A stretch of DNA of 6,013 nucleotides from Desulfobacteraceae bacterium (GCA_030612945.1 JAUWMY010000178.1:1-6013); one strand, 5' to 3'; shown: positions 1 through 5,678, numbered from the stretch's first letter. Numbers and translations are program-made. Notes: generated by a model from the sequence alone, not told the origin.

Positions 1-19
1 CAATCTGGCTATGGCATAA

Positions 20-37
20 ATCATGTGCAAACATGAT
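20..37. repeat. small perfect hairpin near window start
   Basis: ATCATGT and ACATGAT form a perfect 7-bp stem around a GCAA loop. No T-tract follows, so there is no sign of an intrinsic terminator on the + strand. No reading frame through the first 70 bases stays open, so any gene upstream has at most its last few codons here. Function unknown. Confidence 0.35.
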
Positions 38-112
38 GTGATTTCAATAAATAGGTACTAAATTCTACGAGTGTCCAATTTTCATGCAAACGATATGGAT
101 TCTAATAATAAC

Positions 113-152
113 AACTACTTAACTACTCAACCATTCAACCACTTAACGAGGT
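113..152. repeat. 8-nt degenerate tandem repeat
   Basis: Four consecutive octamers AACTACTT, AACTACTC, AACCATTC and AACCACTT are followed by a decayed fifth unit starting AAC. The strict 8-nt spacing makes this a degenerate microsatellite-like array and explains the low-complexity residues in an apparent reading frame crossing it. It resembles the 7-10 nt repeats in the other gaps of this window. Confidence 0.7.
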
Positions 153-161
153 CTGGATTTA

Positions 162-176
162 GACGGTTTCGTAAAA
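162..176 (+). repeat. solo end remnant of the 133-bp element family
   Basis: GACGGTTTCGTAAAA matches 14 of 15 bases of the left end of the element at 2905-2919. It breaks off before the AGTC of the terminal repeat, and I see no matching right end in the following 250 bases. The best reading is a decayed or truncated copy. A chance match is possible given the short length. Confidence 0.4.
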
Positions 177-196
177 GGTTCCCCGCTTTCGCTTCG
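177..196 (+). repeat. 20-nt dispersed repeat, copy 1
   Basis: GGTTCCCCGCTTTCGCTTCG recurs at 1264-1283 with a single difference. Both copies lie in non-coding DNA next to short-repeat tracts. Apart from lying in the gaps on either side of the phosphatase gene, nothing suggests a function. Confidence 0.6.
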
Positions 197-303
197 GCAG
201 GCCTAATCCAAAATTTGGAGTTAAATTGGCAATTACTTGGGAAAATGAGCATTTTTAACGACGATTTCGGGTCTTCAATGCCTTCTTTGTCCTTAACCCT
301 GAA

Positions 304-320
304 TCCCGCTTTCAGCGGGA
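304..320. repeat. perfect 7-bp hairpin
   Basis: TCCCGCT, loop TTC, AGCGGGA form a perfect 7-bp GC-rich stem. No T-run follows, so it is not a standard terminator. It resembles the single-hairpin units common in bacterial intergenic repeats and is about 100 bases before the phosphatase gene. Confidence 0.55.
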
Positions 321-326
321 AACCTA

Positions 327-357
327 GAACGTTGAACCCAGAACCTGTGAACGGTTA
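327..357 (+). repeat. 31-nt heptamer block upstream of the phosphatase gene
   Basis: A run of TGAACNN-like heptamers begins GAACGTTGAAC and ends GTGAACGGTTA. It matches 27 of 31 bases, without gaps, with the block at 3146-3176 upstream of the kinase gene. It ends 63 bases before the phosphatase start. It could be a dispersed repeat that happens to precede both genes, or a shared cis-acting site. The 7-nt periodicity favours the repeat explanation. Confidence 0.6.
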
Positions 358-405
358 CTGGCAAAGATCCCCCGGCAAGGAGCTTTCCCAGGCGTTCACA
401 GGTTC

Positions 406-410
406 AGAGG
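406..410 (+). promoter_or_regulatory. candidate ribosome binding site for the phosphatase gene
   Basis: AGAGG lies 10 bases before the ATG at 421, slightly far but acceptable. A second purine group, AAGG at 414-417, is only 3 bases away and probably too close. The site lies inside an octameric tract (GTTCACAG, GTTCAGAG, GTCCAAGG at 394-417), so the translation start region overlaps repeat DNA. Confidence 0.4.
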
Positions 411-420
411 TCCAAGGTAG

Positions 421-1212
421 ATGATTGATCTGCACAGCCACCTGTTGCCCGGGATTGACGACGGGTCCACAAGCTTACAGGAAAGCCTGAAAATGGCCCG
501 AATATACGAAGAGGCCGGGTATGGCCAGGTGGTGGCCACGCCCCACTGGATCGCGGGAACATCCTGGATGCCCACGCCCGGAGAAGTCAGGGTTCAAGTA
601 GCCTCATTGAATCAGCGTATAAAAGATGAAGGAATTAATCTGAGTGTACTGCCAGGCATGGAAATCGCCCTGGACCCGAAAATTCCGCCACTCCTTGATG
701 AAGAGAAACTTCAACCGCTGGGCCAAACATCTTATGTGCTGATCGAAACCCCTTTTCAAATACTTCCCCTGGGCTGGGAACAGATTTTTTTCGCAATTGA
801 ATCAAGAGGATATACCGTTCTTTTGGCTCATCCCGAGCGATGCGCCCAGCTTGCAGACAAACCCATGCTTTTCGATGGTTTTATTGAGAAGGGAATATAC
901 CTCCAGATCAACTGGGCTAGTTTTCTTGGATATCATGGCCGGGAGGCCGCCAGGCTGGCCCGTTATTTGGCGGCCAAAGGATACATTCACTGCCTGGCAA
1001 CCGACAGCCACGATGCGGATAACCGGCATGCCGGCCATGTACAGCGTGCTGCCCGTGAGGTGGAAAATTTGGTGGGCCCTAAGAACTTGCAGCTCCTGGC
1101 CAGGGAAAACCCGACAAGGGTCCTGGGCGGCGAGCCCCTGGCCCCAATGTCCCGACAAAATCTACAGGACACACCAAAAAGTAAGCAACGATGGTTCTTT
1201 GGACACAGGTGA
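421..1212 (+). CDS. PHP-type tyrosine-protein phosphatase (CpsB/CapC/YwqE family)
   Basis: A 263-residue metal-dependent phosphotyrosine phosphatase, expected in the cytoplasm, where the family removes phosphate from the tyrosine-rich tail of the cognate polysaccharide kinase. The protein opens with MIDLHSHLLPGIDDG, the family's signature start, which fixes the ATG at 421. Likely metal ligands of the PHP fold are visible: H5 and H7 (HSH), H42 (ATPH), E81 (GMEI), E109 (LIET), H137 (LLAHPER), and D195 and H197 (ATDSHD). NPTR (230-233) near the C-terminus is also family-typical. Residues about 242-263 form a polar tail beyond the conserved core; overall length is normal. The kinase substrate is very likely the protein at 3215-5515. 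No symbol is assigned because orthology to cpsB or ywqE cannot be proved here. The fold assignment is secure; the exact substrate is inferred from context. Confidence 0.93.
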   Translation: MIDLHSHLLPGIDDGSTSLQESLKMARIYEEAGYGQVVATPHWIAGTSWMPTPGEVRVQVASLNQRIKDEGINLSVLPGMEIALDPKIPPLLDEEKLQPLGQTSYVLIETPFQILPLGWEQIFFAIESRGYTVLLAHPERCAQLADKPMLFDGFIEKGIYLQINWASFLGYHGREAARLARYLAAKGYIHCLATDSHDADNRHAGHVQRAAREVENLVGPKNLQLLARENPTRVLGGEPLAPMSRQNLQDTPKSKQRWFFGHR

Positions 1213-1216
1213 AAAC

Positions 1217-1268
1217 AGGTTCAAAGGTTCAAGGGTTCATAGGTTTAGGGTTCAACGTTCATAGGTTC
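1217..1268 (+). repeat. 7-8 nt GGTTCAN tandem repeat tract
   Basis: Successive units GGTTCAAA, GGTTCAAG, GGTTCATA, GGTTTAG, GGTTCAAC, GTTCATA and GGTTC start 5 bases after the phosphatase stop codon. The unit is the reverse complement of the TGAACNN heptamer seen upstream of the phosphatase and kinase genes. A further partial run, GGGTTCAAGGTTAGGGG, lies at 1305-1321. Confidence 0.7.
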
Positions 1269-1444
1269 CCCGCTTCCGCTTCGCTTCAGACGGGATCTTC
1301 GACAGGGTTCAAGGTTAGGGGCATGGACAAAGTTGAAGAGCCGAAAAAAAACCCCCCTGGCCCAGACCTGGCCTTGATACATTGAGAGAGTGGCTGATCA
1401 AACATAGCTGCTTCGTCAGGTTATGACATATGCCACGAGTCGCG

Positions 1445-1479
1445 CCTCCCGATCCCGTCTCGGTCTCGGGACGGGGAGG
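1445..1479. repeat. imperfect GC-rich hairpin
   Basis: CCTCCCGATCCCG can pair with CGGGACGGGGAGG across a 9-nt loop, leaving a 2-bp internal mismatch. It stands 12 bases before another hairpin (1491-1511). No T-run follows. It is likely a palindromic intergenic repeat; transcription attenuation cannot be excluded. Confidence 0.5.
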
Positions 1480-1490
1480 GCAGGCCTCAA

Positions 1491-1511
1491 TCCCCCTTTG
1501 CGAAAGGGGGA
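1491..1511. repeat. perfect 9-bp hairpin (REP-like)
   Basis: TCCCCCTTT, loop GCG, AAAGGGGGA is a perfect 9-bp inverted repeat. Palindromes of this C5T3/A3G5 kind are widespread dispersed repeats in proteobacterial intergenic DNA (general knowledge; not checked by search). The + strand lacks a downstream T-tract, so I call it a repeat and not a terminator. Confidence 0.6.
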
Positions 1512-1573
1512 AGCAGTCGGAGTGCCCGGACAAAACGCTTACAAAATGACGTATGGCGATGAAAATGTAACCT

Positions 1574-1602
1574 TTGAACCCTTACAGGAAATCTCATATA
1601 AA
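1574..1602 (+). promoter_or_regulatory. candidate sigma70-type promoter for the TPR protein gene
   Basis: TTGAAC (1574-1579) and TATAAA (1597-1602) are separated by exactly 17 bp. They match the consensus -35 at 4 of 6 and the -10 at 5 of 6 positions. The predicted start of transcription, about 1609, would give a leader of about 48 bases before the ATG at 1657. The -35 lies in a TTGAACCC word of the heptamer-repeat type, so the repeat may have supplied it. TATAAA is in the loop of a weak TCTCA/TGAGA inverted repeat (1592-1608). Confidence 0.45.
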
Positions 1603-1615
1603 GTGAGAAAATAAT

Positions 1616-1642
1616 ATCTGTGAAAATCTGTGAAAATCTGTG
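1616..1642 (+). repeat. 10-nt tandem repeat ATCTGTGAAA
   Basis: Two exact copies of ATCTGTGAAA are followed by a partial ATCTGTG, ending 14 bases before the start codon of the TPR protein gene. The tract occupies the expected leader and ribosome-binding region of that gene. Confidence 0.8.
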
Positions 1643-1656
1643 TCCCATTCTAATAA

Positions 1657-2871
1657 ATGAAAAGTAAGATAGCAAAATCCTTGATTACCGTGGCCCTGAT
1701 CATCCTGGCCGGATGGTTGCTGCGCTATTCCTGGCTGCAACGGCATATCTCTTATGAAGACTACACCTATACTGTGGATGAAGCCAAACGGCTGCAATAC
1801 TTTCCACAAGCCCAGTACGCACACGGTCTGCGGGCATGGTTCAGGAACGATGCGGATGGGGCGGCCGGTTTTTTCCGGCAAGCGGTTTCTCAGGATGTTT
1901 TCTTCGTGGACGCCTGGCTTAAGCTGGCCCAGGCAGAAGCGTTGATGGGTAATCCGGAAAAGGCCCAGGCAATATTGACCTTCACCGACAGCCGGACGGC
2001 CCGGGTTTTGCGCTGGAAATGGCCCCAGACCCTGCTCGCCCACGAGCTGGGGATGGATGATATTTTTTCAGGGAACATTAACTACTTTATAGCACATGGT
2101 AAAATGCTCCAGGACGCCTTCCAGATATTGGATACCCATTTCCGGGGCAAAATAACTGCCGCGTTACAGGCCCTTGTCCACGATAACCTGGCGCCTTACT
2201 TGAAATGGCTGATGCGCTGGGGCCGGACCGATAATGCACATACAGTCTGGCAAAGAATAGCTGAAACCGGTAACCCTAATCCTCAAATTACCTTGCAATA
2301 TGTGCATTTCCAGGTTAGTAAAAAGCGTGTCAAGGAAGCCCGGGCAATTTGGCTTCCTTATGCTGACAAGGGCGGCATGACCAACGCCGGTTTTGAGAAT
2401 GGAATCACCCGGCGTGGCTTTGACTGGCGGTACGGAAGTGACAGCAATGGCCGCTGGGAGATCAAACGGGTAGGATCCCCGGCCTGGGAGGGGTCATATG
2501 CCTTACAGGTTTTCTTTGCCGGTCGGGAAAACCTTTCATTCCATAATTTGTATCAGATTGTACCGGTGGAACCGTTAAAGCCCTATAGACTTACCTACTG
2601 GTGGCGCAGCGAAAAGGTAACCACGGATCAGGGCCTGTTTGTGGATATTTACGGCTACGATAGCAGGGGGTTGTACAAAAAAGGTCCCATGATCACCGGA
2701 ACCAATGATTGGTGTGCCGAGGCCGTGGAATTTACTCCTCCTGAGAATTGCCAGGCAGTGGTCGTTCGTCTTTGCCGGCTGCCAAGTGGTCGCTTTGATA
2801 GTAACATTGCCGGCACATTGTGGCTGGATAATTTCCGACTTGTGGAGAAACAGGTGGAAAGAAGTGACTAA
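1657..2871 (+). CDS. membrane-anchored TPR-like protein with C-terminal jelly-roll-like domain (EPS locus accessory)
   Basis: A 404-residue protein of unassigned function. One hydrophobic segment near the N-terminus (about residues 8-24), after KSK and before RYSWLQR, looks like an uncleaved signal anchor, placing the rest outside the cytoplasm. Residues about 52-110 read as two helical hairpins of TPR type (YAHGLRAW..GAAGFFRQAV, AWLKLAQAEALMGNPEKAQAIL); further helical repeats appear likely to about 236. From about 244 the character changes to a beta-rich region (GFENG, SYALQVFF, PYRLTYWWRS, TLWLDNFRLVE) like the carbohydrate-binding beta-sandwich modules seen in similar EPS-cluster proteins. 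A binding role is inferred by resemblance only. TAA codons lie immediately upstream in frame, so ATG 1657 is the first possible start. It has no clear Shine-Dalgarno sequence, and later starts would cut the membrane segment. The gene sits between phosphatase and kinase genes, suggesting a role in polymer assembly or export. Real gene: sure; function: not. Confidence 0.88.
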   Translation: MKSKIAKSLITVALIILAGWLLRYSWLQRHISYEDYTYTVDEAKRLQYFPQAQYAHGLRAWFRNDADGAAGFFRQAVSQDVFFVDAWLKLAQAEALMGNPEKAQAILTFTDSRTARVLRWKWPQTLLAHELGMDDIFSGNINYFIAHGKMLQDAFQILDTHFRGKITAALQALVHDNLAPYLKWLMRWGRTDNAHTVWQRIAETGNPNPQITLQYVHFQVSKKRVKEARAIWLPYADKGGMTNAGFENGITRRGFDWRYGSDSNGRWEIKRVGSPAWEGSYALQVFFAGRENLSFHNLYQIVPVEPLKPYRLTYWWRSEKVTTDQGLFVDIYGYDSRGLYKKGPMITGTNDWCAEAVEFTPPENCQAVVVRLCRLPSGRFDSNIAGTLWLDNFRLVEKQVERSD

Positions 2872-2902
2872 AGTGAACTAAAGTGCCTAAAGTGAACTAA
2901 AG
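2862..2902 (+). repeat. 9-10 nt tandem repeat AAAGTGAACT overlapping a stop codon
   Basis: Units AAGTGACT, AAAGTGAACT, AAAGTGCCT, AAAGTGAACT and AAAGT follow one another. The array begins inside the last codons of the TPR protein gene and supplies its final residues and TAA stop (2869-2871). It ends at the left duplication of the mobile element at 2905. Confidence 0.75.
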
Positions 2903-2904
2903 TT

Positions 2905-3037
2905 GACGGTCTCGTAAAAAGTCGTCACTCCGATGAAAATCGGAGTCCAGAAACTCTGTAACCAATTGAAAAAACTGGATTCCGGCTTTCGCCGGAATGA
3001 CAAAAAATGTTGTTTTTCGACTTTTTACGAGTTCATC
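2905..3037 (+). mobile_element. 133-bp non-autonomous mobile element (MITE/REPIN-like), copy E1
   Basis: The ends carry a perfect 14-bp terminal inverted repeat (CTCGTAAAAAGTCG at 2911-2924, complement at 3018-3031), extending outward imperfectly to GACG...CATC. Inside are two hairpins. ACTCCGAT/ATCGGAGT (2927-2946) has a GAAA loop, and ATTCCGGC/GCCGGAAT (2979-2998) has GAAA on the other strand. The hexamer AAAGTT flanks it on both sides (2899-2904, 3038-3043), as expected for a 6-bp target duplication. It matches 124 of 133 bases of the copy at 5546-5678 in inverted orientation. It has no coding capacity, and no transposase is in the window. It lies in the leader region between the TPR protein and kinase genes. 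Confidence 0.85.
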
Positions 3038-3040
3038 AAA

Positions 3041-3131
3041 GTTCAAATGACAAAATCCAAATGTCAAATCAAATCCAAAACCCCAATGTCAAAATGTTTT
3101 TCATTCGATGTTGGACGTTCGATGTTCATCT
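3041..3131 (+). repeat. low-complexity repeat tract (CAAATGACAAAA / TTCGATGTT type)
   Basis: Two adjoining arrays follow the mobile element. At about 3044-3096 variants of CAAATGTCAAA and AAATCCAAA alternate. At 3104-3131 heptamers TTCGATG, TTGGACG, TTCGATG and TTCATCT follow in strict 7-nt phase. An open frame across this tract from 2933 is made only of repeat DNA and is not called. Confidence 0.65.
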
Positions 3132-3145
3132 TTAAAAACAACCCT

Positions 3146-3176
3146 GAACGATGAACTCTGAACCCGTGAACGGTTA
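3146..3176 (+). repeat. 31-nt heptamer block upstream of the kinase gene
   Basis: This is the partner of 327-357 (27 of 31 identical). Units TGAACGA, TGAACTC, TGAACCC and TGAACGG appear in 7-8 nt phase. GATGAAC at 3150-3156 is the complement of GTTCATC at 3124-3130, so this tract and the preceding TTCGATG tract could pair. The block ends 38 bases before the kinase start codon. Confidence 0.6.
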
Positions 3177-3182
3177 TATAAT
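3177..3182 (+). promoter_or_regulatory. candidate -10 element for the kinase gene
   Basis: An exact TATAAT sits 32 bases before the ATG at 3215, in an AT-rich stretch right after the 31-nt block. No good -35 is found at 16-18 bp. The nearest is TGAACT (3152-3157), 19 bp away or 17 bp from the overlapping TATATA (3175-3180), and it is a weak match. AT-richness alone could produce the hexamer. Confidence 0.3.
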
Positions 3183-3203
3183 ATTTAACATTATCAAAAT
3201 GAT

Positions 3204-3207
3204 GGAG
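3204..3207 (+). promoter_or_regulatory. ribosome binding site of the kinase gene
   Basis: GGAG within ATGGAGAAA lies 7 bases before the ATG at 3215, an ideal distance, and decides this start. Confidence 0.75.
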
Positions 3208-3214
3208 AAATGCC

Positions 3215-5515
3215 ATGTCTGACGAGATGAAGGAGTTGGTAAAGCTAACAGAGGAGAATGCCGGCGGGAATGGCAGTGAAAATCTTCCCTCCACTGAGTT
3301 GCGGGAACCCATACCCGAGTGGGATCAAGAGGAAGTTCATCTTCGGGACTACCTGAATGTGATTATCCGCCGCAAGTGGTTGATAATAGGGTTCCTTGGC
3401 CTCACGTTTATTTCCACTCTGATTTTTACTCTTGCATCCCAAAAAATTTACAAGGCGTCCACCTGCATTGAAGTGACATCCGGGGACCAGAAGGTGACCA
3501 AATTTGAGGAGGTGGTCAGCACAGAGTTCCGAGCCCGGGAGTTTTACGAGACCCAGGTCGAAATGTTGAGCAACAACGCCCTCGCCCTTCGGGTCATTGA
3601 GAAACTGCGGTTGGGGGAGGATCCGGTTGTGATGGAAACACTTTATGGCAGCGGTGAACCGGGTGTGGTCTCGAGGATTAAAGGTTTTCTTGTCTCATTG
3701 GTCACAAAAGGAAAGGAAGAGAGGTATAAGATTCCCTTAGTCGCGGAAGAAGCCCTTAAACAGGAGGCACTGCTCGAATTTATCGGCGACAATCTGGTAG
3801 CCTCACCGAGCAGGAACTCTACGATTATCAATATTTCTTTTACCTCGCCGGACCGACAATTGTCCCAGAACATTGTGAATACATTTGCGCAAGAATTCAT
3901 TCACTGGAGAATGGAGAAAAAACTGGAGGCTTCTCAACTGGCTCGAGATTTTCTTATGAAACAAATCGATCGAGCGAAGATCAACCTGGAAAATGCCGAA
4001 GAGGAGTTGAACCGGTTTGCCAAGCAGGCTGGTATCGTGTCCCTGGATTCCAAGTTGAACAGCATCTATCGTCAGCTTGAGGAACTGAATTCGGCCCTGG
4101 CAGTAGCCGAAACTGATCTGATCGGGAAAAAAGCCGTGTACAGGCAGGCCGTCAAGGACGGCCCTTCCCATTTGCCGCAGGTTTTGGAGAGTGAGCTGGT
4201 TGCCGAGTTAAAGAACCAATACGCCACCCTGTGTTCCGAGTGCGATGAGCTGAATGTTACTTTCCACGACGAGTATCCTGCTGTCAAGGCTTTAAAAGTC
4301 CGGATGAAAAGCATCGCCAACCGCATTAGCAGCGAGGAACAAAAGGTATTTCTGGCCATGGAAAATGAATATATGACTGCCCTGAAGAAGTCACAGGCAA
4401 TGAAAGCCCGTGTCTATGAACAAAAAAAATTGGCCATGGATCTTAACGAACGGGCTACCCAATACAAGATAATGGACCGGGAGGTGGAGACCAACAAGGG
4501 CATCTACCAGAGCCTGCTGGAGCGTACCAAAGAGATCGAGTCCATGGCGGGGGTATCGTCCAGTAATATCAACATCCTCGACCATGCCTTGCTGCCGGTT
4601 TTCCCTTTTAAGCCTAATGTTAAAATGAATCTGTTACTCGCCATGATTACCGGTTTGATAGGCGGTATTGGTTGCGCTTTTCTGTTGGAATACTTTGCCG
4701 ATACAATAACGGATCCGGACGAGATCCCCGATCGCTTTCAGATTCCCATTCTCGGTGTGGCTCCTCTTGTTAAAGAAAACTGCTATCCCGCTGCAAGGAC
4801 TTTCACCTCCGATCCTCGTGCTTGCTTGTCCGAGGCGCTGCGAACCACTAAGACATCCATTCAGCTTTCGGGTGTCGGTAGCAACGCAAAAAGCTTCCTT
4901 TTAACCAGCACGATAAAAGGTGAGGGGAAGACCACCCTGGCGATAAATCTGGCCCAGGCCTTTGCCGGAGCCGGTGAAAAGGTTGTATTAATCGACGCCG
5001 ATATGCGCATGCCTTCCGCCCATAAATTTCTGGGTTTAGAGGACACTGTCAGAGATCGCGGGCTTTCCAGCCTCCTGGCCGGGGTTGCCGATAAAAACGC
5101 TATTTGCAAAACCGACATTGCCAACCTTTTTTTTATACCAGCCGGGCCAGTTCCTCCCAATCCCGTCGAGTTGCTGGCGTCCAATCGCTTCGCAAAGCTG
5201 ATGGTGCAGGTAGGGCAGCATTACGACCGTATCATTGTAGACGGGCCCCCGTATCAAGGCTTCGCCGATACCCTTGTGTTATCGCAGAACGTAGGCGGAG
5301 TCGTGCTGGTATGTAGCATGGGGGAGACCACCCGTGATGCCCTGCGCCATTTCAAAAAGAGCATACTCAACGTGCGCGGCACTATTCTCGGGTGCATCAT
5401 CAACAAGGTAAATTTCTCCAGAAGATACGGTTACCACTCGTACTATAGTTATTATAATTACGATTATGCACAGGATGGAAAAAAGAGGCGCAAACAGCTT
5501 GGCAGCAAAAACTGA
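3215..5515 (+). CDS. Wzc-like polysaccharide co-polymerase / tyrosine autokinase (BY-kinase)
   Basis: A 766-residue inner-membrane protein that in this family sets polysaccharide chain length and autophosphorylates on C-terminal tyrosines. Order: a Wzz-type N-terminal domain (about 40-130) with a first membrane helix about 54-73 after LRDYLNVIIRRK. Then comes a long periplasmic region, largely coiled-coil (about 235-440). A GNVR-like stretch ends in a proline-rich PVFPFKP (461-467), followed by a second membrane helix about 472-492. The cytoplasmic kinase follows: EALRTTK (540-546, the EX2RX2R oligomerisation motif with K for the last R), Walker A GEGKTT (569-574), Walker A' VLIDADMRMP (591-600), and Walker B IIVDGPP (673-679). 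A tail between 738 and 751 has eight tyrosines. DGPP replaces the commoner DTPP/DSPP. The full length includes both co-polymerase and kinase domains. The phosphatase encoded at 421-1212 is the likely antagonist. Inverted copies of a 133-bp element flank the gene. Wzc is the best-known relative; the polymer made is unknown. Confidence 0.95.
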   Translation: MSDEMKELVKLTEENAGGNGSENLPSTELREPIPEWDQEEVHLRDYLNVIIRRKWLIIGFLGLTFISTLIFTLASQKIYKASTCIEVTSGDQKVTKFEEVVSTEFRAREFYETQVEMLSNNALALRVIEKLRLGEDPVVMETLYGSGEPGVVSRIKGFLVSLVTKGKEERYKIPLVAEEALKQEALLEFIGDNLVASPSRNSTIINISFTSPDRQLSQNIVNTFAQEFIHWRMEKKLEASQLARDFLMKQIDRAKINLENAEEELNRFAKQAGIVSLDSKLNSIYRQLEELNSALAVAETDLIGKKAVYRQAVKDGPSHLPQVLESELVAELKNQYATLCSECDELNVTFHDEYPAVKALKVRMKSIANRISSEEQKVFLAMENEYMTALKKSQAMKARVYEQKKLAMDLNERATQYKIMDREVETNKGIYQSLLERTKEIESMAGVSSSNINILDHALLPVFPFKPNVKMNLLLAMITGLIGGIGCAFLLEYFADTITDPDEIPDRFQIPILGVAPLVKENCYPAARTFTSDPRACLSEALRTTKTSIQLSGVGSNAKSFLLTSTIKGEGKTTLAINLAQAFAGAGEKVVLIDADMRMPSAHKFLGLEDTVRDRGLSSLLAGVADKNAICKTDIANLFFIPAGPVPPNPVELLASNRFAKLMVQVGQHYDRIIVDGPPYQGFADTLVLSQNVGGVVLVCSMGETTRDALRHFKKSILNVRGTILGCIINKVNFSRRYGYHSYYSYYNYDYAQDGKKRRKQLGSKN

Positions 5516-5545
5516 CCCGGAAACACCGGAACCAAATTGAATATT

Positions 5546-5678
5546 GATGAACTCGTAAAAAGTCGAAAAACACCATTTTTTGTCATACCGGCGAAAGCCG
5601 GAATCCAGTTTTTTCAATTAGTTGCAGAGTTTCTGGACTCCGGTTTTCACCGGAGTGACGACTTTTTGCGAAACCATC
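5546..5678 (-). mobile_element. 133-bp non-autonomous mobile element, copy E2 (inverted)
   Basis: This is the reverse complement of copy E1 with 9 differences and no gaps. CTCGTAAAAAGTCG at 5552-5565 is intact. The opposite end (5659-5672) has drifted to CGACTTTTTGCGAA. The hexamer AATATT flanks it (5540-5545, 5679-5684), a different sequence from the E1 flanks, so the two copies inserted independently. Hairpin ACTCCGGT/ACCGGAGT (5637-5656) is perfect and carries a compensatory change relative to E1. The other hairpin (5585-5604) has one T-T/A-A mismatch. It starts 30 bases after the kinase stop codon. Confidence 0.85.
5585..5614 (+). terminator. possible intrinsic terminator provided by element E2
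   Basis: Within E2 a hairpin with a GAAA loop (ATACCGGC/GCCGGAAT, one mismatch) is followed by CCAG and then six T (5609-5614), 70-100 bases after the kinase stop. The four-base gap between stem and T-run and the mismatch make it weak. The hairpin is primarily part of the element; termination would be a side effect. Confidence 0.25.

Larger units (their letters stand above)
1213..1656. other. 444-bp non-coding gap between phosphatase and TPR protein genes
   Basis: The gap contains a heptamer tract, a second copy of the 20-nt repeat (1264-1283), two hairpins, a promoter candidate and a 10-nt tandem repeat, each listed separately. Short open frames crossing it on both strands lack plausible start regions and run through repeats and hairpins, so no gene is called. 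Residual stretches 1325-1440 and 1512-1570 show nothing I recognise. Confidence 0.6.

Noticed and set aside
71..424. GTG-started 117-codon open frame overlapping the phosphatase start by ATGA
   Set aside because: It crosses the octamer array, the element remnant, a hairpin and the heptamer block; its residues reflect repeat DNA. No ribosome binding site or domain is visible, despite the suggestive ATGA overlap.
797..1264. 155-codon open frame on the + strand inside the phosphatase gene
   Set aside because: Shadow of the phosphatase reading frame; the true frame has all the PHP metal ligands.
1491..1511. Rho-independent terminator after the phosphatase gene
   Set aside because: The stem is strong but is followed by AGCAGTCGG with no T-run on either useful side; it lies 280 bases past the stop and fits a dispersed palindromic repeat better.
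1423..1614. 63-codon open frame between phosphatase and TPR protein genes
   Set aside because: It runs through two hairpins and a promoter candidate, with no plausible start region or protein features.
1594..2043. 149-codon open frame on the minus strand
   Set aside because: Antisense shadow of the TPR protein gene, whose frame has a membrane anchor and ordered domains.
2905..3040. CRISPR-like or tRNA-like structure from multiple hairpins
   Set aside because: No regular repeat-spacer pattern, no cloverleaf or CCA-type end; the inverted ends and duplications identify a mobile element.
2933..3154. 73-codon open frame in the gap before the kinase gene
   Set aside because: Built wholly from the mobile element and low-complexity repeats.
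5279..5617. 112-codon open frame on the minus strand over the kinase 3' end
   Set aside because: Its start lies in mobile element E2 and the rest is antisense to the kinase tail. Similar element-derived N-terminal peptides can appear at any insertion site.
2905..5678. Composite transposon carrying the kinase gene
   Set aside because: Each 133-bp copy has its own distinct 6-bp duplication on both sides, so each inserted separately; the kinase also belongs functionally with the phosphatase gene.
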